Shown here: one piece after another, positions 7,498-13,260 of the stretch
Position numbering within the stretch: the stretch's first letter is position 1
Layout of the letters: the number at the start of each line of letters is the position of its first letter
NCBI GenBank assembly: GCA_963929765.1
Contig: CAWVKD010000044.1
Coordinates: 1 to 13,260 of the forward strand
Length of the DNA: 13,260 nucleotides
Source of the DNA: RGIG529 sp963929765
Lineage (GTDB): Bacteria; Bacillota; Clostridia; Oscillospirales; Oscillospiraceae
Direction of reading: 5' to 3'
Made by a program: the position numbers and the translations under genes
Notes under the pieces: generated by a model
Databases searched by the model: none
The model's input: the letters and a program-made list of their open reading frames with translations, nothing else
What the model was told of the DNA's origin: nothing

Positions 7498-7599
7498 TTA
7501 TTCTCCTTTTTTCGGCACATCGTTTTTTCGCAAGATGGGGCCGCGGATGCTTTTCCACGGCCCCATCTGAGCATAATGTAATATGCCGCCGGATCGCAT
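7498..7599 (-). other. Possible 33-residue small ORF between tig and clpP
   Basis: ATG at 7599 has GGAGG 6 bases upstream and reads 33 codons to TAA at 7498-7500. The peptide would start MRSGGILHYAQMG and end NDVPKKGE. It spans the long 14-bp hairpin, which makes translation awkward and suggests the ribosome-site match may be incidental. It shows no recognisable motif and is too short for coding statistics. Confidence 0.15.
7533..7568 (-). repeat. Long stable hairpin in the tig-clpP intergenic region
   Basis: Arms at 7533-7546 and 7555-7568 pair over 14 positions around an 8-base loop (transcript arms AGAUGGGGCCGUGG and CCGCGGCCCCAUCU). The only non-Watson-Crick position is G-U in minus-strand RNA but C-A in plus-strand RNA, so the structure suits transcription on the minus strand. 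No U-tract follows; the downstream bases are TGCGAAAAAACG. It is therefore not a classic intrinsic terminator. An mRNA processing or 3'-end protection element at the end of tig is plausible. Confidence 0.7.
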
Positions 7600-7610
7600 C
7601 CGCTTCCTCC
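7571..7610 (-). repeat. Two small hairpins after the tig gene
   Basis: GCATA (7571-7575) and TATGC (7582-7586) form a 5-bp stem with a 6-base loop. Immediately upstream in the transcript, CGGAT and ATCCG pair around GCG (about 7590-7602). Together with the 14-bp stem at 7533-7568 they form three consecutive hairpins within 70 bases after the tig stop. No function can be assigned from sequence. Confidence 0.4.
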
Positions 7611-7656
7611 GGTTTTTCTGCACGCAGATGGACATCATCTTTTGTGTCAGACGCAA

Positions 7657-9183
7657 TTATGCTTCTGGTTTTTCCTCTGTTTTTTCTTCTGCAACAGCAG
7701 TCTTTTTGGTTGTACGCTTTTTCGGTTTTTCTGCTCCATCTTCTGTTGCTGCTTTTGTTGTGCGCTTTCGAGTGGTTGTTTTCTTCTCTACTGCTGGTGC
7801 CTCTTCAGCTTTTGTTTCTTCTGCTGTTTCCTCTTCATCATGATGGTGATGTTCCGGTTCGCAGTCTTCTTTCGTCACGACTACAGTTTTACCTTCTTCC
7901 GGAGGATTAGAACCTTTTTCCACCGCATGTTCTACCACAAACTCTACCGCTTTACGCAATGCCAGATCTTGTTTCAAATTTTCCACAGGTACAGCACTTC
8001 TGACACGCTCTACTGGCACACCATATGTGTTCGACAAACGTTGGATTTCTTCTTCCACTTCTTCATCCGTGGCTTCAATATTCTCCAGCTTAGCAACTTC
8101 TTTCATCGCAACATTTAGCTGAACACGATACAATGCGCCGCCTCTTGTTTCATTATACAGGTCTTCAATGGTCTTCTGGGTATGATGCAAGTAATCCTGC
8201 AGCTGCATCCCCTGTGATGCAATGCTCATGGCAAATTCATCCACCATGCGCTTAACCTGATTGTCTACCATAACGTCTGGAATATCAGCGTCCATATAAT
8301 CTACTACATGACGCAGCGCCTGATTCTCAAAGGTCTCTTTTGCAATCTCTTCTCTTCTCTGGCGCATTTTTTCCGCTCTGTCTGCTTTCAGAGCTTCCAA
8401 AGTTTCAAATTCCGAAACGTCTTTTGCAAATTCATCATCCAGCTCCGGCAACTTCTTTTCTTTGACATCACGCAGTTTGACATGGAACACGACATCTTTT
8501 CCTGCCAAGTCTGCATGATAATCCTCTGGGAAGGTGATATTGATATCTTTCTCTTCTCCAGCTTTCATACCGATCAGCTGGTCTTCAAATCCCGGCACAA
8601 ATGTACCAGAACCAATCACGAGATCATACATTTCTGCTTTCCCGCCTTCAAAGGGAACACCATTGTCGAATCCTTCATAGTCGATAACAGCAGTATCACC
8701 ATTTTGAAGAGGACGTTCCACTGGCTCCAGCCAAGCTGCCTGAGCCTGCAATGCTTCCAAATCTTTCTGAATATCTTCTTCTTTGATCTCCACTTTAGGT
8801 CGGAAAGACGGCACACCCTTGTAATGACGCAAATGCACTTCTGGATATACCGGTGCGTCCACTTTTACTTTCAGGCCATCTTTGCCAACTTCCATTATCT
8901 CAATGTTGGGCTGGCCAACCAATTCCAAAGATTCTTTTTCGATGGTTTCATCAATGGCGCCGGGAATTACGTCGTTGATGGCGTCTTCATAGAAAACATT
9001 GGCACCATATCTTGACTCCACTACTTTGCGAGGAACTTTGCCCGGACGAAAGCCTGGAAGCTGAATGCTCTGCTTCGTCTTTTGATAGGCTTGTTCCACT
9101 GCCTTGTCAAATTCTGCCCCATCCATCTCCAGGACGAATTCCACAATGCTGTGCTCTTTTTTTGTAAGATCTTTTACGTTCAT
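7657..9183 (-). CDS. tig: Trigger factor (ribosome-associated chaperone and peptidyl-prolyl isomerase)
   Basis: Ribosome-bound chaperone that meets nascent chains at the exit tunnel. The N-terminal ribosome-binding domain carries GFRPGKVP at 44-51, the L23-docking signature. The FKBP-type PPIase domain runs from about 158 (NGDTAVIDYEGF) to about 243, followed by the helical C-terminal chaperone arms to about 425. The protein is 508 residues, about 75 longer than the usual 430. The extra tail (about 430-508) holds a run of four His at 445-448, then alternating Glu-rich and Lys/Thr/Arg-rich stretches, and is probably disordered. The start at 9183 has GGGAGG about 10 bases upstream. A good extended -10 promoter lies 37 bases before the start, so tig probably heads the proteostasis transcript with clpP and clpX. 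Confidence 0.97.
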   Translation of the reverse strand: MNVKDLTKKEHSIVEFVLEMDGAEFDKAVEQAYQKTKQSIQLPGFRPGKVPRKVVESRYGANVFYEDAINDVIPGAIDETIEKESLELVGQPNIEIMEVGKDGLKVKVDAPVYPEVHLRHYKGVPSFRPKVEIKEEDIQKDLEALQAQAAWLEPVERPLQNGDTAVIDYEGFDNGVPFEGGKAEMYDLVIGSGTFVPGFEDQLIGMKAGEEKDINITFPEDYHADLAGKDVVFHVKLRDVKEKKLPELDDEFAKDVSEFETLEALKADRAEKMRQRREEIAKETFENQALRHVVDYMDADIPDVMVDNQVKRMVDEFAMSIASQGMQLQDYLHHTQKTIEDLYNETRGGALYRVQLNVAMKEVAKLENIEATDEEVEEEIQRLSNTYGVPVERVRSAVPVENLKQDLALRKAVEFVVEHAVEKGSNPPEEGKTVVVTKEDCEPEHHHHDEEETAEETKAEEAPAVEKKTTTRKRTTKAATEDGAEKPKKRTTKKTAVAEEKTEEKPEA

Positions 9184-9219
9184 GTAACTGATTCCTCCCG
9201 TGTTTACCCTATCTGTATT

Positions 9220-9248
9220 ATTCTATCAGAAAAGATTCCAAATTTCCA
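9220..9248 (-). promoter_or_regulatory. Sigma-A promoter of tig
   Basis: Minus-strand -35 TGGAAA (9243-9248), a 17-base spacer and -10 TAGAAT (9220-9225). TGA immediately before the -10 gives an extended -10. It lies between the metallophosphoesterase stop and the tig start, which is where a promoter for the tig-clpP-clpX group is expected. The -35 matches four of six consensus positions and the -10 matches five. Confidence 0.65.
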
Positions 9249-9263
9249 TACTTTTTTTGTTTT

Positions 9264-9941
9264 TTACGGGATTATTTTTACCGGTGTGAATTGTAAATAA
9301 TCCGCAGCAATTAAATGGTAACAAACACCATTCACATCCCCTTCTACCGCTAGCTTATGGCTGCCGCCGTGAAGGTGTCCATAATAGCAATGACGTACCT
9401 GATAGTGTTCCAACAAATCCATGATCTCTTTACATACATATCCTTGATAGCAAGGTGGATAGTGAAGAAAGCAAATCTTCTCCCGTTGTCCTGCTGCCTT
9501 TAAAGACGTTTCCAGACGCATGAGCTCCCGTCGAAACACTTTTGTATTTCCCATTTCTTCATAAAACCACCCTCTTGTTCCACAAATGGCAGTTTCACCG
9601 TAAAAATGACAATTATTGTGCAAGATATCCAACTTGTTGAAACCATGTTCCAGGAAAAATCCCTTCATTTTCCCGCTGGTATTCCACCAATAATCATGAT
9701 TCCCTTTCAAAAGGATTTTGTGCCCTGGTAACGTTTCTAAAAACGCAAAATCTGCTTCTGCTTCTTCTAAATTCATTCCCCATGAGATATCTCCGGCAAT
9801 CACTAATGTATCATCTGGCTGCAAAACCGATAAGCTGGTTCTAAGTTTTTCTACATAGCCATCCCACACGCCGCCAAAAACATCCATTGGTTTTTCTACT
9901 GACAAAGAAAGGTGCAGATCTCCAATTCCATATAATGCCAT
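9264..9941 (-). CDS. Calcineurin-like metallophosphoesterase
   Basis: A 225-residue soluble protein with the full dinuclear metallophosphoesterase motif set: GDLHL (Asp8, His10), GD at 50-51, GNHD at 80-83, His160 in LHYPP and GHLH at 188-191. The family hydrolyses phosphomonoesters or diesters. Relatives of this length in Clostridia are annotated only generically and I cannot assign a substrate. The reading frame is open back to 10016, but the ATG at 9941 is preferred: AAGGAG lies 6 bases before it, it starts MALYGIGDLH at the core of the domain, and it avoids a 58-base overlap with thrC. It starts 17 bases after the thrC stop and is probably cotranscribed with thrC, though no threonine-related role is implied. 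Confidence 0.9.
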   Translation of the reverse strand: MALYGIGDLHLSLSVEKPMDVFGGVWDGYVEKLRTSLSVLQPDDTLVIAGDISWGMNLEEAEADFAFLETLPGHKILLKGNHDYWWNTSGKMKGFFLEHGFNKLDILHNNCHFYGETAICGTRGWFYEEMGNTKVFRRELMRLETSLKAAGQREKICFLHYPPCYQGYVCKEIMDLLEHYQVRHCYYGHLHGGSHKLAVEGDVNGVCYHLIAADYLQFTPVKIIP

Positions 9942-9958
9942 GGGCTTCTCCTTCTCGC

Positions 9959-11452
9959 CTACTTTCGATTGATCAGCTCCAGTACTTTTTCCGTCATTTG
10001 TTCTTTTCCGGTGCAATCGTGGAAGCGGACGGTGCTTTGTTTCAATCTCGCCAATGGCGCTGGTGCTGCAACACCTGTTAGCCGAGAGAGTTGGTCGATA
10101 ATCTCTGTTCCTTCTTGCATTTTCGTCTGTCCAAGAGCAGACAAAACACTGTCGCAGAACTTAAAAGGACTGGCTGTAGATACAATAACAGAAGGTGTTT
10201 TATCTCCTGTTTCTGCTCGGTATTGTGCCAACACATGAACTGCCACCGCTGTATGAGGATCAATCAAATACTTCGCACTGTGCCACACTTGAGAAATGGT
10301 TTTTTTCGTCGTTGCATCGTCACAGAAGCCAGCATAAAACTGACCTTCGATTTTTTGGAATAACTCGGGTCGAACCCGGTAATTGCCATACTGCTTCAAC
10401 GCTTCCATGTACTCCCGCACTTCTGCTGCCTTTCCCTTTGCCAGCGCATGGAGCAGGCGCTCCAGGTTGCTAGAAATGAGAATATCCATGGATGGGGAAA
10501 TGGTATTATAAAAGGGGCGATTTCTGTCATACACACCTGTCTGAATAAAATCTGTTAAAACATTGTTCTGGTTTGAGGCACAAATGAGACGTCCAATGGG
10601 AAGCCCCATGCACTTGGCATAATATGCCGCCAGAATATTGCCAAAATTCCCTGTGGGTACACAAACGTTGATGCAATCACCCTGTTTGACTTTCCCACTT
10701 TTGACAAGTTCTGTATAAGCCGATACATAATATACAATCTGGGGCAAAAGTCTTCCCCAGTTAATCGAATTAGCAGAAGATAGAAAATATCCTTGATCAG
10801 CTAATTTTTGACGCAGAACTTCATCGGAAAAAATCTGCTTTACACCGGTTTGCGCATCATCAAAATTGCCTTCTACAGCACAAACGCCTACATTTTTCCC
10901 CATCTGGGTTATCATCTGCAATTCTTGAATAGCTGATACGCCATTTTTAGGGTAAAACACCAATATCTTTGTCCGATTGACATCCCGGAATCCTTCCAAA
11001 GCAGCTTTGCCTGTATCCCCGGAAGTAGCCACCAAAATACAAACATCTTTCTGTTCTCTGGTCTTAGCCAAAGACGCTGTCAGTAAATGGGGCAGCATCT
11101 GTAATGCCATATCTTTAAATGCACAAGTTGGCCCGTGCCAAAGTTCCAAGCAGGACACGCCATCACCCAAAAAGCGCAATGGTGCCACTTCTTTGCAATC
11201 AAACCGCTCTGGACCATACGCCGCATTGGAAAACCTCGCTAATTCTGCTGCGGTGAACCCATCCAGAAACAAATTCATCACATAAACCGCTCGCTGCTGA
11301 TAAGACATTTCCTGCAACGCTTCTATGGCGCCACTGGGCAAACGAGGAAGTACTTCTGGTGTCAAAAGTCCACCATCCGGCGCAAGTCCCTGAACGATGG
11401 CTTCCGCCGCAGTACAGCTCCGCGTATCATCTCGCGTGCTGATATAATGCAT
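9959..11452 (-). CDS. thrC: Threonine synthase (long, PLP-dependent type)
   Basis: Converts O-phospho-L-homoserine to L-threonine and phosphate, the last step of threonine synthesis. The 497 residues fit the long ThrC class found in yeast, E. coli and many Clostridia. The N-terminal segment MHYISTRD and LAPDGGLLTPE (23-33) are typical. The PLP-binding Lys113 lies in CAFKDMALQ. The catalytic-loop and phosphate-binding motifs SGDTGKA (144-150) and PTGNFGN (266-272) are intact, as is the long-class hallmark SSANSINWGRLLPQ (225-238). No ACT domain is present. The start at 11452 has only a weak, distant AAGG about 12 bases upstream, so translation may depend on the leader. A near-consensus promoter and structured leader lie upstream. 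No hom or thrB gene is in the window. Confidence 0.97.
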   Translation of the reverse strand: MHYISTRDDTRSCTAAEAIVQGLAPDGGLLTPEVLPRLPSGAIEALQEMSYQQRAVYVMNLFLDGFTAAELARFSNAAYGPERFDCKEVAPLRFLGDGVSCLELWHGPTCAFKDMALQMLPHLLTASLAKTREQKDVCILVATSGDTGKAALEGFRDVNRTKILVFYPKNGVSAIQELQMITQMGKNVGVCAVEGNFDDAQTGVKQIFSDEVLRQKLADQGYFLSSANSINWGRLLPQIVYYVSAYTELVKSGKVKQGDCINVCVPTGNFGNILAAYYAKCMGLPIGRLICASNQNNVLTDFIQTGVYDRNRPFYNTISPSMDILISSNLERLLHALAKGKAAEVREYMEALKQYGNYRVRPELFQKIEGQFYAGFCDDATTKKTISQVWHSAKYLIDPHTAVAVHVLAQYRAETGDKTPSVIVSTASPFKFCDSVLSALGQTKMQEGTEIIDQLSRLTGVAAPAPLARLKQSTVRFHDCTGKEQMTEKVLELINRK

Positions 11453-11472
11453 ACTGTTTCACAACCTTTATA

Positions 11473-11523
11473 TCAAGTTTCCTCACGTGTGGAACATATT
11501 CTTGGAGCATGTCGCATTTCCAA
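11473..11523 (-). other. Possible 16-residue leader peptide before thrC
   Basis: TTG at 11523 with AGAGGAG 8 bases upstream opens a 16-codon frame ending TGA at 11473-11475, 20 bases before the thrC ATG. It reads MEMRHAPRICSTREET, with two Thr codons near the end. An internal ATG at 11517 is an alternative start. It lies on top of two mutually exclusive hairpins. Threonine content is modest, and the frame could be incidental. Confidence 0.2.
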
Positions 11524-11570
11524 GATCTGTGCTCCTCTTCGCTTTCTTCTTTGGCACTTTTTGGCCAAAG
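11500..11570 (-). promoter_or_regulatory. Structured 5' leader of thrC with alternative hairpins
   Basis: Three dyads are visible. A 7-bp stem joins 11549-11555 and 11564-11570 (CTTTGGC/GCCAAAG) around 8 bases. A second 7-bp stem joins 11500-11506 and 11519-11525 (TCTTGGA/TCCAAGA). A third, 6-bp, joins 11504-11509 and 11530-11535 (GGAGCA/TGCTCC). The second and third share 11504-11506 and cannot form together, and the third covers the ribosome site of the small leader frame. It has no T-box or other riboswitch signature that I recognise, and I see no terminator. Confidence 0.4.
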
Positions 11571-11585
11571 TCAACCAATAGTGTT

Positions 11586-11614
11586 ATTATGGCAGTAATT
11601 TCTCTTCTGGTCAA
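11586..11614 (-). promoter_or_regulatory. Sigma-A promoter of thrC
   Basis: Minus-strand -35 TTGACC (11609-11614), a 17-base spacer and -10 CATAAT (11586-11591), each one mismatch from consensus, with TGC just before the -10 as an extended element. It lies in the 201-base gap between yraN and thrC. Transcription should start near 11579, leaving a leader of about 125 nt. Confidence 0.8.
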
Positions 11615-11653
11615 GCACAGATTGAGAATTCACCTATTCTGCTGTTTACAAAG

Positions 11654-12019
11654 TCACCAAAATGCATTTTCCCAATGAACCACACGGGGGAATTGAGTCC
11701 TTTTGCCAAAAGGGGCATATACTTCTATCACATCAAATCTCGGCTGCAAGGCTTCTGTATCATGTTCGGTCTGATACATAAGAGCTGTCAAGCGCAGTTT
11801 TTCTTGTTTTCGTTTCGTAACAGCTTCCACCGCCTGCATAAAATGGGCATCTTTGCGCAGCTTTACCTCTACAAAAACAAGAAACTCCCCTTTTTGAGCA
11901 ATCAAATCGATTTCCCCCCAGCAGGTGCGATACTGGCGTTCTGTTACTTGATATCCCTTGTGTTCCAAATATTGGGCCGCTACTTGTTCGCCCCAATCAC
12001 CCAGTGTATTCCGTTTCAT
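11654..12019 (-). CDS. yraN: YraN family protein (UPF0102, nuclease-like fold)
   Basis: A 121-residue small protein of the UPF0102 family, related by fold to restriction-endonuclease-like nucleases. Its biochemical role is not established, although it commonly sits beside rnhB. The family core is visible: LGDWGEQVAAQYLEHKGY at 6-23, WGEIDLI at 34-40 and FVEVKLR at 49-55, with the nuclease-type acids and lysine (Glu36, Asp38, Glu51, Lys53). The frame is open to an ATG at 12031, but the ATG at 12019 is preferred. It forms an ATGA overlap with the rnhB stop, has GGAAG just upstream, and gives the usual family N-terminus. Translation is probably coupled to rnhB. No terminator is obvious after it. 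Confidence 0.92.
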   Translation of the reverse strand: MKRNTLGDWGEQVAAQYLEHKGYQVTERQYRTCWGEIDLIAQKGEFLVFVEVKLRKDAHFMQAVEAVTKRKQEKLRLTALMYQTEHDTEALQPRFDVIEVYAPFGKRTQFPRVVHWENAFW

Positions 12020-12636
12020 TGCTTCTTCCATTTTTTTAAAAAACTAGGACGATGAATGGAACATGGTCCCAATTCCTCCAGTCTTTCATAATGAGCCTTG
12101 GTGGGATATCCTTTATGTTTGGCAAAAAGATAGCCCGGATACTGTTGATCCATCTCTTTCATATACCGATCACGACTGACCTTTGCCAAAATGGAAGCGG
12201 CAGCAATAGAAGCACTTTCTCCATCTCCTTTTACAATCGTTCGATTGGGACATACAATACCTGTAGAGCGATTTCCATCAATCAATGCAAAATCCGGCGG
12301 AACAGAAAGTCCTTCAATGGCCCGGTTCATGGCAAGCATCCGGGCATTTAAAATATTGATGGCTTCAATCTCTTCTACATCCGCCCAAGCAATGGAAAAA
12401 GCAATTGCCGTCTGGCAAATAATATCAAATAATGCCTCTCGCTTTTTTTCCGACAGTTTTTTGGAATCATCTAAACCTGAAATATTGACATAAGGCGGCA
12501 ATATCACCGCAGCAGCATATACGGCGCCGGCTAATGGACCGGCACCTGCTTCATCTACGCCGCAAACCATTCGCTTCCCTTCTTCAAAACAACAGGCCTC
12601 ATGCTTCCAAAGCATTTCCTCCTTTTTCCTCTCCAT
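12016..12636 (-). CDS. rnhB: Ribonuclease HII
   Basis: Cleaves the RNA strand of RNA-DNA hybrids and removes single misincorporated ribonucleotides from DNA. The 206 residues match the family. Catalytic acids are Asp28 and Glu29 in GVDEAG, Asp120 in LIDGN and Asp138 in KGDGESASIAAASILAKVSRD; the 18-residue spacing between the last two equals that in E. coli. GYPTKAHY (176-183) and the HRPSF end are typical. One oddity is that the usual DEAGRGPLAG reads DEAGAGPLAG, replacing Arg of the GRG motif with Ala32. The start at 12636 has AAGGAG 9 bases upstream and overlaps the end of rbgA by 38 bases. An internal ATG at 12615 has a ribosome site placed too close to be preferred. rbgA-rnhB adjacency is conserved in Firmicutes. 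Confidence 0.96.
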   Translation of the reverse strand: MERKKEEMLWKHEACCFEEGKRMVCGVDEAGAGPLAGAVYAAAVILPPYVNISGLDDSKKLSEKKREALFDIICQTAIAFSIAWADVEEIEAINILNARMLAMNRAIEGLSVPPDFALIDGNRSTGIVCPNRTIVKGDGESASIAAASILAKVSRDRYMKEMDQQYPGYLFAKHKGYPTKAHYERLEELGPCSIHRPSFLKKWKKQ

Positions 12637-13260
12637 CTTCCTTGTCTCCTTTTTCTGGCGGTCGTTCTAACGTAATACGGCCCAATTTGCCATTGCGGAA
12701 CTCGTCCAGCAGAACGTTGGCCATTCGTTCCAAATCCACTTCACCACCAGAAATAAGAAATCCTCGGCGTCGGGCCGCCTGTTCCAGTAATATATGACCT
12801 GGCGCATCAGGATCGGGTTGAAATCCATATCGAGCTTCTAAGGAAGAACCATATTCTTTGGCTAAGCGCTCCATCAAAGAGAAGGCCAAAAGCTCCACAT
12901 CTATCACTTCATCACGAACAGCACCTGTAAACGCCAAGTGGAGCCCCACTTGTTCATCCTCAAATTTGGGCCACAGGATCCCCGGAGTATCCATCATCTC
13001 TAAGCCACCGCCCAGATGCACCCACTGTCTGCCTCTTGTAACACCTGGCCGATTTTCTGCTTTGGCAGATTTTCTGCCTGCTACCTGATTGATAAAGGTA
13101 GACTTTCCTACATTGGGGACACCCACTACCATCATACGAAGGGGACGGCCCACCTGACCTTTGGCTGCAAATGCAGCAATTTTTTCTTTCATCATCTCTC
13201 GTACAGCTTTTGGGAACGATTTGATGCCAGAACCTAATTTACTATCTACTTCCAGAGCTG
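12599..13260 (-). CDS. rbgA: Ribosome biogenesis GTPase RbgA/YlqF, N-terminus beyond the window
   Basis: Circularly permuted GTPase for late assembly of the 50S subunit. The frame has no stop up to the right edge, so 219 C-terminal residues are visible and about 60-80 N-terminal ones, including the G4 NKxD motif, are outside. Visible are a G5-like segment ALEVDSKLGSG at the edge, G1 GVPNVGKS (about 13098-13121), G2 in ENRPGVTRG, and G3 DTPGILWPKFED. The C-terminal helical (ANTAR-like) domain follows. The methionine at 13195 is internal, not the start, because the conserved frame continues upstream of it. The last 20 or so residues are a charged Glu/Lys/Gly-rich tail. The 3' end overlaps the rnhB start. 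Confidence 0.95.
   Translation of the reverse strand, partial: ALEVDSKLGSGIKSFPKAVREMMKEKIAAFAAKGQVGRPLRMMVVGVPNVGKSTFINQVAGRKSAKAENRPGVTRGRQWVHLGGGLEMMDTPGILWPKFEDEQVGLHLAFTGAVRDEVIDVELLAFSLMERLAKEYGSSLEARYGFQPDPDAPGHILLEQAARRRGFLISGGEVDLERMANVLLDEFRNGKLGRITLERPPEKGDKEDGEEKGGNALEA

Noticed and set aside
7431..7656. CtsR or CIRCE heat-shock operators before clpP
   Set aside because: I looked for CtsR heptad direct repeats and the CIRCE inverted repeat here and before tig and lon by eye and saw none.
7642..8118. 158-codon plus-strand frame rich in Phe, Cys and Leu
   Set aside because: It arises from antisense reading of the repetitive Lys/Glu/Thr codons of the tig tail; it has no recognisable domain and no supporting context.
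8308..9015. 235-codon plus-strand open frame opposite tig
   Set aside because: It is an antisense shadow of trigger factor, rich in Phe and Cys, with no domain and no ribosome site, and the minus-strand gene is unambiguous.
9942..10016. 25-residue N-terminal extension of the metallophosphoesterase
   Set aside because: It lies inside the thrC 3' end in another frame, lacks family similarity and has no ribosome site, while the ATG at 9941 has AAGGAG at good spacing.
11453..11653. T-box or known riboswitch before thrC
   Set aside because: The leader has hairpins, but no AGGGTGG-type T-box sequence, specifier arrangement or antiterminator/terminator pair is visible.
12020..12031. ATG at 12031 as the yraN start
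   Set aside because: It lies in the A-rich end of rnhB without a ribosome site; the ATG at 12019 overlaps the rnhB stop as ATGA and gives the usual family N-terminus.

Overview
The window is a dense block of housekeeping genes, all encoded on the minus strand, so gene order below follows transcription from high to low coordinates. Protein families, gene order and moderate GC suggest a chromosome of an anaerobic Firmicute, class Clostridia, probably in the Oscillospiraceae/Ruminococcaceae neighbourhood. The lineage is inferred from synteny (rbgA-rnhB-yraN and tig-clpP-clpX-lon-engB) and protein style; no rRNA or species marker is present. I see no mobile element, phage gene, CRISPR array, tRNA or rRNA. 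No stretch longer than 226 bases lacks a gene.

Layout. (1) 13260-11654: the end of rbgA (50S ribosome-assembly GTPase, its start outside the window), rnhB (RNase HII) and yraN (UPF0102 nuclease-like), overlapping and apparently translationally coupled. (2) 11614-9264: a strong sigma-A-type promoter and a leader of about 125 nt with alternative hairpins, then thrC (threonine synthase) and a calcineurin-like metallophosphoesterase. (3) 9248-2188: an extended -10 promoter, then the proteostasis block tig (trigger factor), clpP, clpX, lon, followed by engB (ribosome-assembly GTPase). The tig-clpP, clpX-lon and lon-engB gaps all contain distinct hairpins. (4) 2191-1: a fumarylacetoacetate-hydrolase-family enzyme coupled to engB by an ATGA overlap, a site-2-protease-family (M50) membrane protease three bases further on, and scpA (condensin kleisin), which runs off the left edge.

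How the genes work together. Trigger factor folds nascent chains at the ribosome exit. ClpXP and Lon are the main soluble ATP-dependent proteases. EngB and RbgA are GTPases of 50S assembly. RNase HII and ScpA serve genome maintenance and chromosome segregation. This is growth and quality-control machinery with two metabolic or orphan enzymes interleaved.

I found no convincing undescribed multi-gene system. The points worth a second look are small: structured RNA in four intergenic regions (thrC leader, tig-clpP, clpX-lon, lon-engB), a probable CTG start for ClpX, an Arg-to-Ala change in the GRG motif of RNase HII, and an unusual His/Lys/Thr/Glu-rich tail on trigger factor.
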